Notes: a model not told the origin generated them from the letters alone. 64,000 nucleotides of DNA from an uncultured Clostridia bacterium (GCA_947623175.1 CANQGK010000006.1:25037-89036), one strand, 5' to 3'; positions 55,988 through 64,000 are shown, numbered from the stretch's first letter. Translations and numbers: made by a program.

Positions 55988-56716
55988 ATGAACATTCTTG
56001 CAATCGGAGCACATCCCGACGACGTGGAAACCATGTGCGCGGGCACATTGGCAAAATACGCTTCTTTGGGGCATAAGGTTTTTATAGCGACGGCGACAAG
56101 CGGAAATATCGGCTCCGCCCGCATACCCACCATGGAGGAAATCGCCCGCGTGCGCAAAGCCGAGGCGGCAAAGTCCGCGGCGATTATAGGCGCCGAATAC
56201 ATTTGTCTCGATTACGACGACGAAATGTTTTTTGAAATCAACCGCGAAACGAGGCTTAAATTTATAAACCTTGTTCGTTATTGCAAGGCGGACGTTATTT
56301 TTACTCACAGCCTTCATGACTACAACCCCGACCATATGCTCACGAGCAAAATCGTGAACGATATCGCCGTAATGATTCCCATTGCGCATTTGAAAACCGA
56401 ATGCGAGCCGTATGATGTAATTCCGTCTATCTGGATGTTTGAGCCGGCGTGTTCGATGGGATTTGTTCCCACCGATTATGTGGATATCACGGATTTTTAC
56501 GAGACAAAGATGAAAATGCTCTCCTGTATGGAGAGTCAAAAATCCTGGATGGCGGACAATTACGCACAGCTTGCCGGAGATGAGGAACGATTTTTCGATA
56601 CCATTCGCATTACCTCGGAATTTCGCGGCATGCAGGCGGGCTGTAAATACGCCGAGGGCTTTGTCCGCGCCCTGGACGGCTACCGTACCCGCCTGACCGA
56701 GAGGGTTTTGCCCTGA
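55988..56716 (+). CDS. PIG-L/LmbE-family deacetylase
   Basis: Metal-dependent deacetylase of 242 residues. AHPDDVE, the zinc motif, lies near the N-terminus, and HSLHDYNPDH (H/D/H) supplies the other ligands. GAGGAGA upstream; its TGA overlaps the ATG of the next gene. Acts on N-acetyl sugars or similar, so the operon may handle an acylated or amino-sugar acid. Confidence 0.85.
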   Translation: MNILAIGAHPDDVETMCAGTLAKYASLGHKVFIATATSGNIGSARIPTMEEIARVRKAEAAKSAAIIGAEYICLDYDDEMFFEINRETRLKFINLVRYCKADVIFTHSLHDYNPDHMLTSKIVNDIAVMIPIAHLKTECEPYDVIPSIWMFEPACSMGFVPTDYVDITDFYETKMKMLSCMESQKSWMADNYAQLAGDEERFFDTIRITSEFRGMQAGCKYAEGFVRALDGYRTRLTERVLP

Positions 56717-57555
56717 TGAAAAGCCATGTCGCATATGAAAAAGAATACGGCAATCTTTTGTGGCTGACAAACGGCATATCGGAGGCGGCGGTCGCTTTGG
56801 ATTACGGACTGCGAATTGTGATTTTTCGATGTATCGGTATGGAAAATATGCTTTATCGCCAGCCCGACGATCTGTCCGACGCTCTCACCACCGAAAAAGG
56901 TTGGCGCATTTACGGCGGGCACCGCTTTTGGACCTCGCCCGAAAGCGACGATTCCTATTATCCCGATAACGAGCCCGTCGAGTATACCGTCGATGATAAT
57001 TCGGCTTTGTTTACGCAAAAAACCGATTCGTGGACGGGATTTAAAAAACAGCTTCGGCTGTCCTTCTGCGATAACGGCGACCTTAAGGTCGAGCATATTT
57101 TGGAAAACCGCGGCGACCGCCGCGTAAAAGCGGCGCTTTGGGGGATCACCACCCTAAAGGCCGGAGGCGTTGCCGAAATCCCCTGCAAAGGCGAAGCCGG
57201 CGGCTATTCGCCCAACAGAGCGGTTGCACTGTGGTCCGACTCGGCGCTCGGCGACGAACGCCTTTCCTTTAAAGGCGATACCGTAATCGGCAGGCATATC
57301 CCCCGCGAAAATAAGCTCAAAATCGGTGTGTATACGCCGCAGGGCAAAATTTCGGCGAAAAATCTGGGGCAAAGGCTGGAAATTACCTTTGAATCCCATC
57401 CTATGGAGAACTGCGCGGATAACGGAAGCAACGCAGAGCTGTTTCTCGATAAACACATTATGGAGCTCGAAACGCTCGGGGAATTAAAAGAAATGGAACC
57501 CGGCGAGACCGCGACTCATACCGAATATTGGCATATTGCGCCCTTGAAGGTATGA
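56716..57555 (+). CDS. Galactose-mutarotase-like (DUF4380-like) protein
   Basis: Beta-supersandwich protein of 279 residues without signal. Segments such as GWRIYGGHRFWTSPES, FKKQLRLSFCDNGDLKVEHILENRG and AALWGITTLKAGG resemble aldose-epimerase/DUF4380 proteins. Active-site His cannot be confirmed. Last gene of the operon, overlapping PIG-L by one base. Confidence 0.65.
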   Translation: MKSHVAYEKEYGNLLWLTNGISEAAVALDYGLRIVIFRCIGMENMLYRQPDDLSDALTTEKGWRIYGGHRFWTSPESDDSYYPDNEPVEYTVDDNSALFTQKTDSWTGFKKQLRLSFCDNGDLKVEHILENRGDRRVKAALWGITTLKAGGVAEIPCKGEAGGYSPNRAVALWSDSALGDERLSFKGDTVIGRHIPRENKLKIGVYTPQGKISAKNLGQRLEITFESHPMENCADNGSNAELFLDKHIMELETLGELKEMEPGETATHTEYWHIAPLKV

Positions 57556-57607
57556 CCGGCGAACCCGAATTTTAAGTTGATTTTATTTTGTTATGTAAAC
57601 CGAACGA

Positions 57608-57646
57608 AGCTGCGGCAAGGTGAAAATTTTGCCGCGGCTTTTTTTA
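57608..57646 (+). terminator. Terminator of the acid-sugar operon
   Basis: AGCTGCGGCAA pairs with TTGCCGCGGCT (one G-T pair), followed by T7. Confidence 0.9.
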
Positions 57647-57704
57647 TTTACGCGGATTTTTATTGCCGCTTTTTTAATTAGGGGAAATTTATTTTTACGG
57701 CGGG

Positions 57705-57733
57705 TTGACAACGGGCGCCGCCGATGTTAAAAT
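57705..57733 (+). promoter_or_regulatory. Sigma-A promoter of the DUF4886 gene
   Basis: TTGACA, 17 bp, TAAAAT, 63 bp before the start. A GGCG/CGCC hairpin follows in the leader. Confidence 0.8.
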
Positions 57734-57796
57734 GAAGCCGAACGGCGCTTTTGCGGCAAAAATCGCCGTCTTAATTTAAAGGAGGTTATACGCTTT

Positions 57797-58531
57797 ATGC
57801 AGGTACTTTCTATCGGAAACAGCTTCTCGCAGGACGCCACGCGCTATCTGCACCAAATCGCCCGAAGCGACGGAGTCTCGCTTCAAACCGTCAACTTGTA
57901 TGTAGGCGGCTGTTCTTTAAGCCGTCACTACCGTAATATGCTTTCTCTTGCCGACGCTTACGAGCTTGAAACCAACGGCAGTCCGACAGGGTTTTATGTA
58001 AACCTGAAAAGCGCGCTGCTTAACCGCGATTGGGATTTTATCACCCTACAGCAGGTAAGCCATTTGAGTATAAATTACGATACATATCAGCCCTATTTGT
58101 CCGCTTTGGCAGATTTTATAAGGGAGCAGGCGCCGGGGGCGAAGATTTTGTTGCATGAGACTTGGGCGTACGAGCAGGGAAGCGCGCGCCTCTGTGGGGA
58201 ATTGGGCTATTCCGACCACCGCGAAATGTCGCGCGATATACTCGAAGCAAGCCGCCGCGCCGCTCGGGATATCGACGCCTGCGGCATTATTCCCTCGGGT
58301 GAGCTGTTTGAGCGTATGCTGGAGCGCGGCGTCGGGCGTATTCATCGCGATACCTTCCACGCCACTCTCGGGCTCGGCCGCTTCGCTCTGGGATTGCTCT
58401 GGTACCGCTGTCTTACCGGCAAGAGCGTTCTCAATATTCCCTTCGCCGACCTTGACGAACCGGCAAATCCCGACGAGCTGAAAATCGCCAAACAAGCCGC
58501 CGAGGAAGTCGGAACGGAAAAAATAAAATAG
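57797..58531 (+). CDS. DUF4886 (SGNH-like) protein
   Basis: Protein of 244 residues. It begins LSIGNSFSQDATRYLHQIA, the DUF4886/SGNH block I with S in GNSFS; WDFITLQQVSHLS is the block III region and HRDTFHATLGLGRFALG the C-terminal His-containing block. Cytoplasmic. Usually linked to carbohydrate ester metabolism, but substrate unknown. Monocistronic; AAGGAGG site. Confidence 0.8.
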   Translation: MQVLSIGNSFSQDATRYLHQIARSDGVSLQTVNLYVGGCSLSRHYRNMLSLADAYELETNGSPTGFYVNLKSALLNRDWDFITLQQVSHLSINYDTYQPYLSALADFIREQAPGAKILLHETWAYEQGSARLCGELGYSDHREMSRDILEASRRAARDIDACGIIPSGELFERMLERGVGRIHRDTFHATLGLGRFALGLLWYRCLTGKSVLNIPFADLDEPANPDELKIAKQAAEEVGTEKIK

Positions 58532-58594
58532 TCATATTGCTTGAATTTCGGCACATTATTTTATGATTTTTAGCTGTATCTCGGCTCTACTTTT

Positions 58595-59150
58595 CCTCTC
58601 CCCTCGTCAGATGGGGGCAAGGCGTGGCACGCACGCAGGATAATTTTTAAGCTTCTTCTCGGCGTTAGCCCCGTTAATCCCTCCGTCTTGCCTACGGCAA
58701 GCCACCTCCCTTTAGGCAAGGGAGGCTTTTTAGGATTGTATCTGTAAATTCTGCTTAAAAATTTAAATTAAGCGTATCTATACCTTTTCTCTCCCTCCGT
58801 CTTTTGCTCCGCAAAATCCACCTCCCCCGTCAGGTGGAGGCAGGGCAGGGCGCTGTCGCGCGCAGGATGATTTTAAAATTATCTGCAAACTAAGCATTTC
58901 TCAAATTTGAAGCTTAAAAAGCAGAATTTAGTTCATTAATCCTTGGCTCCATCTGACGAGGGAGCTGTCGGCGCAGCTGACTGAGGGAGAGAAAGGGTAC
59001 AGGTGCGCCGAATTTAAATTTTAGTTTCTTCTATGCTTTACCTTTTCTCTCCCCCCGTCTTTTGCTGCGCAAAATCCACCCCCCTCGGCAGATGGGGGCA
59101 AGGCGCTGTCGCGCGATGGAGGATAAAGCGGCGGGTGCCGCTTAAAAATG
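58595..59150. repeat. Array of REP-like hairpin repeats
   Basis: Gene-free region with at least five palindromic units of related type: near 58600-58640, 58676-58733, 58790-58872, 58944-58995 and 59043-59140. They share CTCCCTCCGTCTT-, GTCAGATGGGGGCAAGG- and GGCGCTGTCGCGCG-like parts and occur in both orientations. They look like the intergenic repeats common in gut Clostridia genomes; the hairpins probably terminate or protect RNA. Confidence 0.7.
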
Positions 59151-59415
59151 ACGGAAAAAGAGTTGAAACGGAGAATTTCGGCGATTTTTTGCCGGTTTGG
59201 GCATGTTTTTTTCAAAAACTATTGAAAAATCGAAAAGTATGTGCTAAAATTCAACATGTATAACTGTCGGCATTGCGCAAAGGCGCTCAAACTTGCGCTC
59301 GCTCGCACAAAAAAGCGGCTGTCGCCTCAAAAAGGCGTAGATCAAACCGCTTTTGCGCCGGGTATACGCGAAAAATCAAGCAAAAATCAAAAAAAGAGAA
59401 AGGAGGCTTCCTCTT

Positions 59416-59664
59416 GTGAAAACCGCACAAATGGCAAAAATTTCCACCTGGGGGGGGGTACCGGTCCGCCCTATTAGGCAAAGTAACCAATATGCCCGGG
59501 TTGCAATCGCGCCGCGCGGAGAGTTGCACGCGCCCGCCTTTCCGCCCGGTCGTATCGCGCTTAAACCCTTTTTGGGGAAGCCGAACCCTTACAACAGCAT
59601 AGACGCACTCCGATTCTACGGCATTGTCGGGGCGACGTCTAAACCCCAAATGCCGCAGAATTAA
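59416..59664 (+). CDS. Upstream leader ORF with G9 tract (SipW leader 1)
   Basis: Short ORF of 82 residues beginning MKTAQMAKISTWGG from a GTG 9 bp after AAAGGAGG. A run of nine G at 59450-59458 lies at codons 12-15, and the frame ends in DALRFYGIVGATSKPQMPQN, 17 bp before the ATG of the SipW-type gene. The start and end resemble the 61549 leader. The strong ribosome site makes translation likely, and the tract suggests slippage. Whether the peptide itself matters or the ORF only couples translation is not known. Confidence 0.5.
   Translation: MKTAQMAKISTWGGVPVRPIRQSNQYARVAIAPRGELHAPAFPPGRIALKPFLGKPNPYNSIDALRFYGIVGATSKPQMPQN
59619..59655 (+). promoter_or_regulatory. Conserved hairpin before SipW gene 1
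   Basis: CGGCATT pairs with AATGCCG around an inner GGGG/CCCC pair. The hairpin is repeated almost unchanged before the second SipW-type gene (61676-61712), and ends about 10 bp before the ribosome site. Confidence 0.55.
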
Positions 59665-59681
59665 ATAAAGGAGTGTTCAAA

Positions 59682-61385
59682 ATGACACAAACCAAAAGCA
59701 CCAAAAAAGCGTTGCTTATGAGCATGCTCTCTATGCTTATTTGTATAGCAATGCTTGTAGGTTCTACATTCGCATGGTTTACCGATTCGGTTACGAGCGG
59801 TAATAACCGCATTATGGCGGGTAATTTGGACGTCGACCTGTTGATGGACAAGGGCGACGGAGACGGATACGTTTCGATTGCAGACGGCACGGGCGATATT
59901 TTCAGCGAAGCTGCCGGCAACGGTATCAATTGGGAGCCCGGCAAGACCGAAATCGTATATCTTGCGGTTCGCAACATGGGATCGTTGGCGCTTAAATACA
60001 ACATTATGCTTAACGTTACCGATGAAGGACTGTTGGCGAAATCTGCCGACGGCAGTTTGACAACCAGCTTGGAATATGCGATTTTGGACGGCATGAAATA
60101 CGGCGAGTTGTCGGCCAAAAGCTGGGCAGAACTTTTAGAGACAGACGGCGTTCAAACCGGTGATCTTATAGCGGGCGTTCACAGGGCTGCCGAAAAAGGC
60201 TGTCTTGATCAGATCAATTACAGCGGCGAAGCGCAGGAAACCGATTATTTTGCTTTTGCGGTACATATGAAAGAAGCCGCCGGAAATGAATATCAGGAAA
60301 AAGGCGCCGTTATCGATATGACTGTAATTGCCGGTCAGGCACAGGCCGAAAATGACAGCTTCGGTAACGATTATGACGCCGAAGCTCCCTATGCCGACTA
60401 CGTTGTCGATTCTCCCGAGGGACTTAAGCAGGCGCTTGGCGAGATTAACGGTAACGAAGAGGTTGAAAAGGGCGTTATCAAGGCGGGCAAAGATTTTGAA
60501 TATGACGACGAATCGTTGGAGGTTGACAGCGAAAAGGATATCGTTATTGACCTTAACGGTCATAATCTCACCTTAGAAAACGATACCCGCGACGGACTTA
60601 TTGTCAGCGGCGGCGGTACGCTTACATTGACAAACAGCGGAGAAACGGGAAAATACAAATTCTCCACTACAGATGATATGTGCAACTCGATTTTTGTCAA
60701 CAATACGGAAGAAGACAAGGTTACCACTCTTGTTTTGGAAGACGTTGATATCGAGATAAACAACACTGTCGGCAAGCAGGTATCTATTCACGCTTATGCG
60801 CCCGAAGGCAAATCGGTTATTGAGTTCGGTGACGGAGCGGTTGTTACCATGACCGGAACCCAGCATTTTGCGGGCGTTCAGCTTTCCAAAAACGGCGAAA
60901 TGAATATGACCGGTGGTATTATTAACGTAAACTGCGAGACAAAAAATCAGGATCCCAGCGGCGTTGTTTTGGACGGTGAGGGAGCCGTTTTGAATATGAG
61001 CGGCGGTACGATTAACGTAAACGGAACCGGAAGCATTTTGGGTGTAGAAATCGGAAACGGAAACGGAACCTTTAATATGACCGGCGGCGTTATTAACGTA
61101 ACCAGCGGCGGTACCGATGCTACCGCGGTAGGAATGGCTTTCTCCGGCACGCTCAATCTTTCCGGCGGTACGCTTAAGGTTGCGGCTACCGGCGGCGTAG
61201 GTTACGGTATCGGTATTTACAGCGCGTCTAATCTTAAATATATGTCTGTTCATCTTTCCGGTGATTTTACCATTGAGGTAAATGACTCGGCAGGCGGCGT
61301 TAATACCGATATTGTTGAAGATATTAAGAAGCTTCTCGAAGATCCCGAAAATACGGATTTCACCGATACAAGAACCAAGGCCTGA
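59682..61385 (+). CDS. SipW/CalY-type secreted protein with beta-helix repeats
   Basis: Secreted protein of 567 residues. N-terminus SMLICIAMLVGSTFAWFTDS is the SipW-cleaved signal sequence of TasA/CalY-type fibre proteins (Camelysin-like). After a beta-sandwich (about 30-230) comes a roughly 330-residue region of short repeats (MTGGIINV, MSGGTINV, MTGGVINV, LSGGTLKV), a right-handed beta-helix. ATG is chosen 9 bp after AAAGGAG rather than the adjoining GTG. Likely an extracellular matrix or surface filament component. No SipW peptidase is in the window. Confidence 0.85.
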   Translation: MTQTKSTKKALLMSMLSMLICIAMLVGSTFAWFTDSVTSGNNRIMAGNLDVDLLMDKGDGDGYVSIADGTGDIFSEAAGNGINWEPGKTEIVYLAVRNMGSLALKYNIMLNVTDEGLLAKSADGSLTTSLEYAILDGMKYGELSAKSWAELLETDGVQTGDLIAGVHRAAEKGCLDQINYSGEAQETDYFAFAVHMKEAAGNEYQEKGAVIDMTVIAGQAQAENDSFGNDYDAEAPYADYVVDSPEGLKQALGEINGNEEVEKGVIKAGKDFEYDDESLEVDSEKDIVIDLNGHNLTLENDTRDGLIVSGGGTLTLTNSGETGKYKFSTTDDMCNSIFVNNTEEDKVTTLVLEDVDIEINNTVGKQVSIHAYAPEGKSVIEFGDGAVVTMTGTQHFAGVQLSKNGEMNMTGGIINVNCETKNQDPSGVVLDGEGAVLNMSGGTINVNGTGSILGVEIGNGNGTFNMTGGVINVTSGGTDATAVGMAFSGTLNLSGGTLKVAATGGVGYGIGIYSASNLKYMSVHLSGDFTIEVNDSAGGVNTDIVEDIKKLLEDPENTDFTDTRTKA

Positions 61386-61448
61386 TTACAGAAACTTCGA
61401 TTAAAATCCGCAATATAACGGAATTTTAAAACAAATATATTTTTCTTG

Positions 61449-61520
61449 CCGCCCCTCCGCGGAGGGGCGGGGATCCGAGAGCATAAGTTTTGTGCTTTCG
61501 GATCGCCGAACGGCGAAAAT
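61449..61520 (+). ncRNA. Three-hairpin structured element, copy 1
   Basis: A 22-nt perfect palindrome (CCGCCCCTCC/GGAGGGGCGG type), then a 12-bp stem GATCCGAGAGCA with TGCTTTCGGATC, then CGCC-GAAC-GGCG and AAAAT. Copy 2 is at 63864. The middle stems differ at several positions but stay paired, so the folded RNA is conserved. It lies 64 bp after the SipW gene and before the second leader. Confidence 0.6.
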
Positions 61521-61548
61521 TTTTAAAAAAGAAAGGAGGCTTCCTCTT

Positions 61549-61659
61549 ATGAAAAATGCACAATTGACAAATATTCCCATGGGGGGGGGGCAAAGGCCCG
61601 CCTTATTAGTCAAATTGACGGACTTCCTCGGAGGAAGCCAAATTTTGATTACAGGATAG
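61549..61659 (+). CDS. Upstream leader ORF with G10 tract (SipW leader 2)
   Basis: Begins MKNAQLTNIPMGGG from an ATG 9 bp after AAAGGAGG. With ten G (61581-61590) the frame closes after 36 residues. One extra G (or two fewer) would let it read into DALRFYGIVGATSEPQMPQN and stop 2 bp before the SipW gene's ATG, matching leader 1. Confidence 0.5.
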   Translation: MKNAQLTNIPMGGGQRPALLVKLTDFLGGSQILITG

Positions 61660-61675
61660 ACGCACTCCGATTCTA

Positions 61676-61712
61676 CGGCATTGTCGGGGCGACGTCTGAA
61701 CCCCAAATGCCG
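61676..61712 (+). promoter_or_regulatory. Conserved hairpin before SipW gene 2
   Basis: Same CGGCATT/AATGCCG and GGGG/CCCC hairpin as at 59619; differs by one base in the loop. Confidence 0.55.
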
Positions 61713-61738
61713 CAAAATAAAAAGGAGTGTTTATAAAC

Positions 61739-63811
61739 ATGACAAAAACCAAAAACACCAAAAAGTCGTTGCTCGCAAGCATGCTGTCCATGCTTATATG
61801 TATCGCAATGCTTATCGGTTCCACCTTCGCATGGTTTACCGATTCGGTTACCAGCAGCAGAAATAAGATCACCGCCGGTAATCTCGATATCGAGCTTTAT
61901 CACGGCTTGAATACGGAAGCCGCCGACAAGGTTACGGAAGAAACCAAGTTATTTGAAAAGGGTATTGACGGTACCGAGCTCAAATGGGAGCCCGGCGTTG
62001 TAGCCTATGAGAATTTCACGGTTAAAAATGAAGGCTCGCTTGCGCTTAAGTATTCGCTGGCGCTCAACGTGGCGGGTAATAATACCGTGGACGGCGAGAA
62101 ATCACTTGCGGACGTTATCAAGGTTGCTTTCTTAAATAGGCATTTTGACGGTACCCGCGAAGAAGCGCAAGCGCTCACCGATTATCAGCCGCTTAAGACC
62201 ACCGCAAAAAACGGCGAGCTTTTTCCCGAAGAAAAAGATGCGGATCGCGCTTCCGAGAAATTCGCGATCGTGCTTTATTGGCAGCCTGGTGAAAATGATA
62301 ACGACTATAATCTCAACAACGGGAAAACCTCGAGTGATAAATTACCGCTCTGGATCGATCTCGGAGTTGATCTCTATGCTACTCAGTATACGTACGAGTC
62401 GGACAGCTTTGGCACCGACTACGACGCGGATGCATTTAATCCCGATGAACGCGTTTTGGATTTGTCGGCAAAAGGATATACGCCCGTTGATTCCGCGGAT
62501 GATATTCCGGAAAATGCGGAAAAGGTTGTATTGAACGGCAATATCACACTTGACGAGATTAAGCACTTTGCAGACGGCGCTGTTTTCGATGCAAACGGCT
62601 ATACGATAACGGTTGATCAACTGTATGCATTCGGAAATTCAGCCAGCGCGAGCGGTGCAGAAAAAGGCGCAGAGCATATCACTATTAAAAACGCTGTGAT
62701 TGAGAAGGGCACCGCTTGGGGCATTTCAGTCGGAAACGGCGTCACCTTTGAGAATTGCACCTTTAACGGCTTAAGTCCTTATATCACACCGGGTATCGAT
62801 ACCATTACGGTGAAAAATTGCGTATTCAACGATACGCTTTTGCAAATCTGCTGGGCGGAAGGTACGAACAAGGATCCCTCTAAAGGTAAGGTTGAAATTA
62901 TCGGAAACACCTTCAATTACACGGCAACCTCGCAAAACGATCATGCGATCGCACTTAACGCAGGGAAATATTTCAACTTTGCAAGCGTTACGGTTTCGGG
63001 CAACACCTTTAACAATAAGGGTGTAGCGGCGTTCAGCGCTTTGTATATGACCACCGAAGACGCCGAGAAAATCGCGGCGCATTACGGTTCCGATAACAAG
63101 GAAACAAACGCTTCGGTAGGATACCATGGCAACAACGGCTACGGCAGATCGGTTGTCGAGGAAGATGCCGCTTACGTGGTTTATGACAGCAAAAGCAAAG
63201 TTTTGGTTCAGGTAACTGCCGAAACGAAGGATTATACCATTTCGGATGACGTTACGAAAATCGGCGATATGGCATTTGCCGAGAATGAAACCGTGAAAAA
63301 CGTCATTGTACCGGATTCGGTTACCGACCTCGGACGTGGATTTGATTCTTCGAGCGTTGAATCGGTTACATTGCCCGATGGCCTCGAAACGATCAGCAGC
63401 CGCGCTTTCCGAAGGACGCCGAACCTTAAAGAACTCAAGATCCCTTCAACCGTGAAAACAATTGAAGAAAACGCTTTCCAGAGCGCCGGAATTGAAAAAA
63501 TAGTTATTCCTGAAAGCGTTACCTCAATCGGGTTCGCCGGACTCGCATATTGTGATAATCTTACAACTGTAACGATCGAGGGTAATCCGGTAATTGAGAA
63601 CTATGCTTTCCGTGCTTGCCCGAATCTGGAAAATGTTTACCTCAAAGGTGACGATGTAAGCTTTGCTGAAAATTGTGTCATGGTATTTACCGTTGCCGAG
63701 AACAACAGTGGCAACAGTCAGATTACGATCCATGTTGTCAATGATACCGTAAGAGCTCGTGTGGCAAAGGTTGTCACAAGTGATATCACAATATTAAACG
63801 ACTTAAGCTAA
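61739..63811 (+). CDS. SipW/CalY-type secreted protein with BspA-type leucine-rich repeats
   Basis: Secreted protein of 690 residues. SMLICIAMLIGSTFAWFTDS signal, TasA/CalY-type beta-sandwich (about 30-230), a beta-helix segment (about 240-480) and six or so BspA-type leucine-rich repeats (about 490-690; IGDMAFAENETVKNVIVPDSV, LETISSRAF, VKTIEENAF, VTSIGFAGLAYC). Such LRRs are surface adhesins. The N-terminal part is paralogous to the first SipW-type protein, with the same leader unit before it. Ends at TAA 53 bp before a three-hairpin element. Confidence 0.88.
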   Translation: MTKTKNTKKSLLASMLSMLICIAMLIGSTFAWFTDSVTSSRNKITAGNLDIELYHGLNTEAADKVTEETKLFEKGIDGTELKWEPGVVAYENFTVKNEGSLALKYSLALNVAGNNTVDGEKSLADVIKVAFLNRHFDGTREEAQALTDYQPLKTTAKNGELFPEEKDADRASEKFAIVLYWQPGENDNDYNLNNGKTSSDKLPLWIDLGVDLYATQYTYESDSFGTDYDADAFNPDERVLDLSAKGYTPVDSADDIPENAEKVVLNGNITLDEIKHFADGAVFDANGYTITVDQLYAFGNSASASGAEKGAEHITIKNAVIEKGTAWGISVGNGVTFENCTFNGLSPYITPGIDTITVKNCVFNDTLLQICWAEGTNKDPSKGKVEIIGNTFNYTATSQNDHAIALNAGKYFNFASVTVSGNTFNNKGVAAFSALYMTTEDAEKIAAHYGSDNKETNASVGYHGNNGYGRSVVEEDAAYVVYDSKSKVLVQVTAETKDYTISDDVTKIGDMAFAENETVKNVIVPDSVTDLGRGFDSSSVESVTLPDGLETISSRAFRRTPNLKELKIPSTVKTIEENAFQSAGIEKIVIPESVTSIGFAGLAYCDNLTTVTIEGNPVIENYAFRACPNLENVYLKGDDVSFAENCVMVFTVAENNSGNSQITIHVVNDTVRARVAKVVTSDITILNDLS

Positions 63812-63863
63812 CGGTCAATAATCGATTTAAAGCAAGACGGGATATTATTTCCTACTTTACCCG

Positions 63864-63942
63864 CCGCCCCTCCGCGGAGGGGCGGGGATTCAAGGGCATG
63901 AGCGCTTGCTTTCGTGCCTTTGAATCGCCGAACGGCGAAAAT
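63864..63942 (+). ncRNA. Three-hairpin structured element, copy 2
   Basis: Same plan as copy 1: identical 22-nt palindrome, then GATTCAAGGGCA with TGCCTTTGAATC over 12 bp, then CGCC-GAAC-GGCG and AAAAT. The loop is 16 nt instead of 9. Located after the second SipW-type gene; may also precede another leader beyond the window edge. Confidence 0.6.
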
Positions 63943-64000
63943 AAGCTTCATGTTCGAAATATCCGAAATCCCCAAATCGCGCGCTTGCGCGCCTCGCCCC

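Noticed and set aside
58595..59150. CRISPR array.
   Set aside because: Units are palindromic, of unequal spacing and in both orientations, without unique same-size spacers or cas genes.
59287..61715. Minus-strand open frames across both SipW leaders with similar predicted peptides (ending in RRPDNAVESECVY-type sequence).
   Set aside because: They mirror the conserved plus-strand leader; neither has a ribosome site or start that fits, while the plus strand has a strong AAAGGAGG site.

Overview
The window reads as chromosomal DNA from an uncultured, probably gut- or rumen-associated Gram-positive clostridium. Evidence: AGGAGG-type ribosome binding sites, near-consensus sigma-A promoters, lipobox SBPs, CUT1-type sugar ABC transporters without local ATPase genes, dockerin-like EF-hands, GLUG and BspA-type surface proteins, and SipW/CalY-type secreted proteins. 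Almost every gene is on the + strand; the one exception is an araC-type regulator at about 45 kb. No rRNA, tRNA, CRISPR array or phage module was seen. Taxonomy below class level cannot be settled from the sequence alone.

Layout. 1-3010: the end of a transport cassette (C-terminal half of a DUF5696-like protein plus two permeases). 3119-8398: a secreted, dockerin-bearing protein broken by a -1 frameshift, then a parallel beta-helix (GH110-like) protein. 8403-9500: decayed pieces of GH43 and GH38 genes, the second ending at a mobile-element terminus. 9613-11186: ribokinase-like kinase plus SIS sugar-phosphate isomerase. 11393-15445: an FAD oxidoreductase / DUF1667 / GlpA-like trio with an SGNH esterase. 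15514-18342: GH2 beta-galactosidase. 19017-44646: a 25-kb glycan-utilisation cluster with two GH16 enzymes, GLUG-repeat surface proteins, two SBPs (one carrying N-terminal beta-sandwich modules), four permeases, an NHL-YIP1 membrane protein, a DUF5696-like lipoprotein and a GH36 alpha-galactosidase. 44717-49860: AraC regulator (minus strand), PhnP-like phosphodiesterase, sugar-phosphate isomerase/epimerase, YitT membrane protein, a small unknown protein and a macro-domain/HTH protein. 50019-51998: vWA protein, P-loop kinase and YbaK-type deacylase. 52281-57555: an acid-sugar catabolic operon behind a leader with an intrinsic terminator. 57797-58531: DUF4886 protein. 58.6-59.15 kb: REP-like hairpin repeats. 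59416-64000: two SipW/CalY-type secreted proteins, each behind a duplicated leader.

How it fits together. The GH16, GH2 and GH36 enzymes with the SBPs and permeases suggest breakdown and import of a galactose-containing (beta/alpha-linked) glycan, with secreted GH16 and GLUG proteins at the surface and intracellular GH2/GH36 finishing the oligosaccharides. Two promoters (11.3 kb and 18.55 kb) share direct repeats of TTGTATTTCTTA exactly 21 bp apart and 24 bp from the -10 box, so the oxidoreductase operon and the GH16/ABC cluster probably form one regulon, plausibly under the local AraC-type activator.

The most unusual parts are: the two SipW leaders, which carry G9 and G10 tracts inside a short ORF with a strong RBS and could act as slippage switches; a three-hairpin element after both SipW genes with compensatory base changes; the shared 21-bp-repeat promoters; the frameshift at A AAT TTT and an in-frame amber codon in two large surface-protein genes; and a 277-bp inverted-repeat element inserted in the leader of the GH16 cluster.
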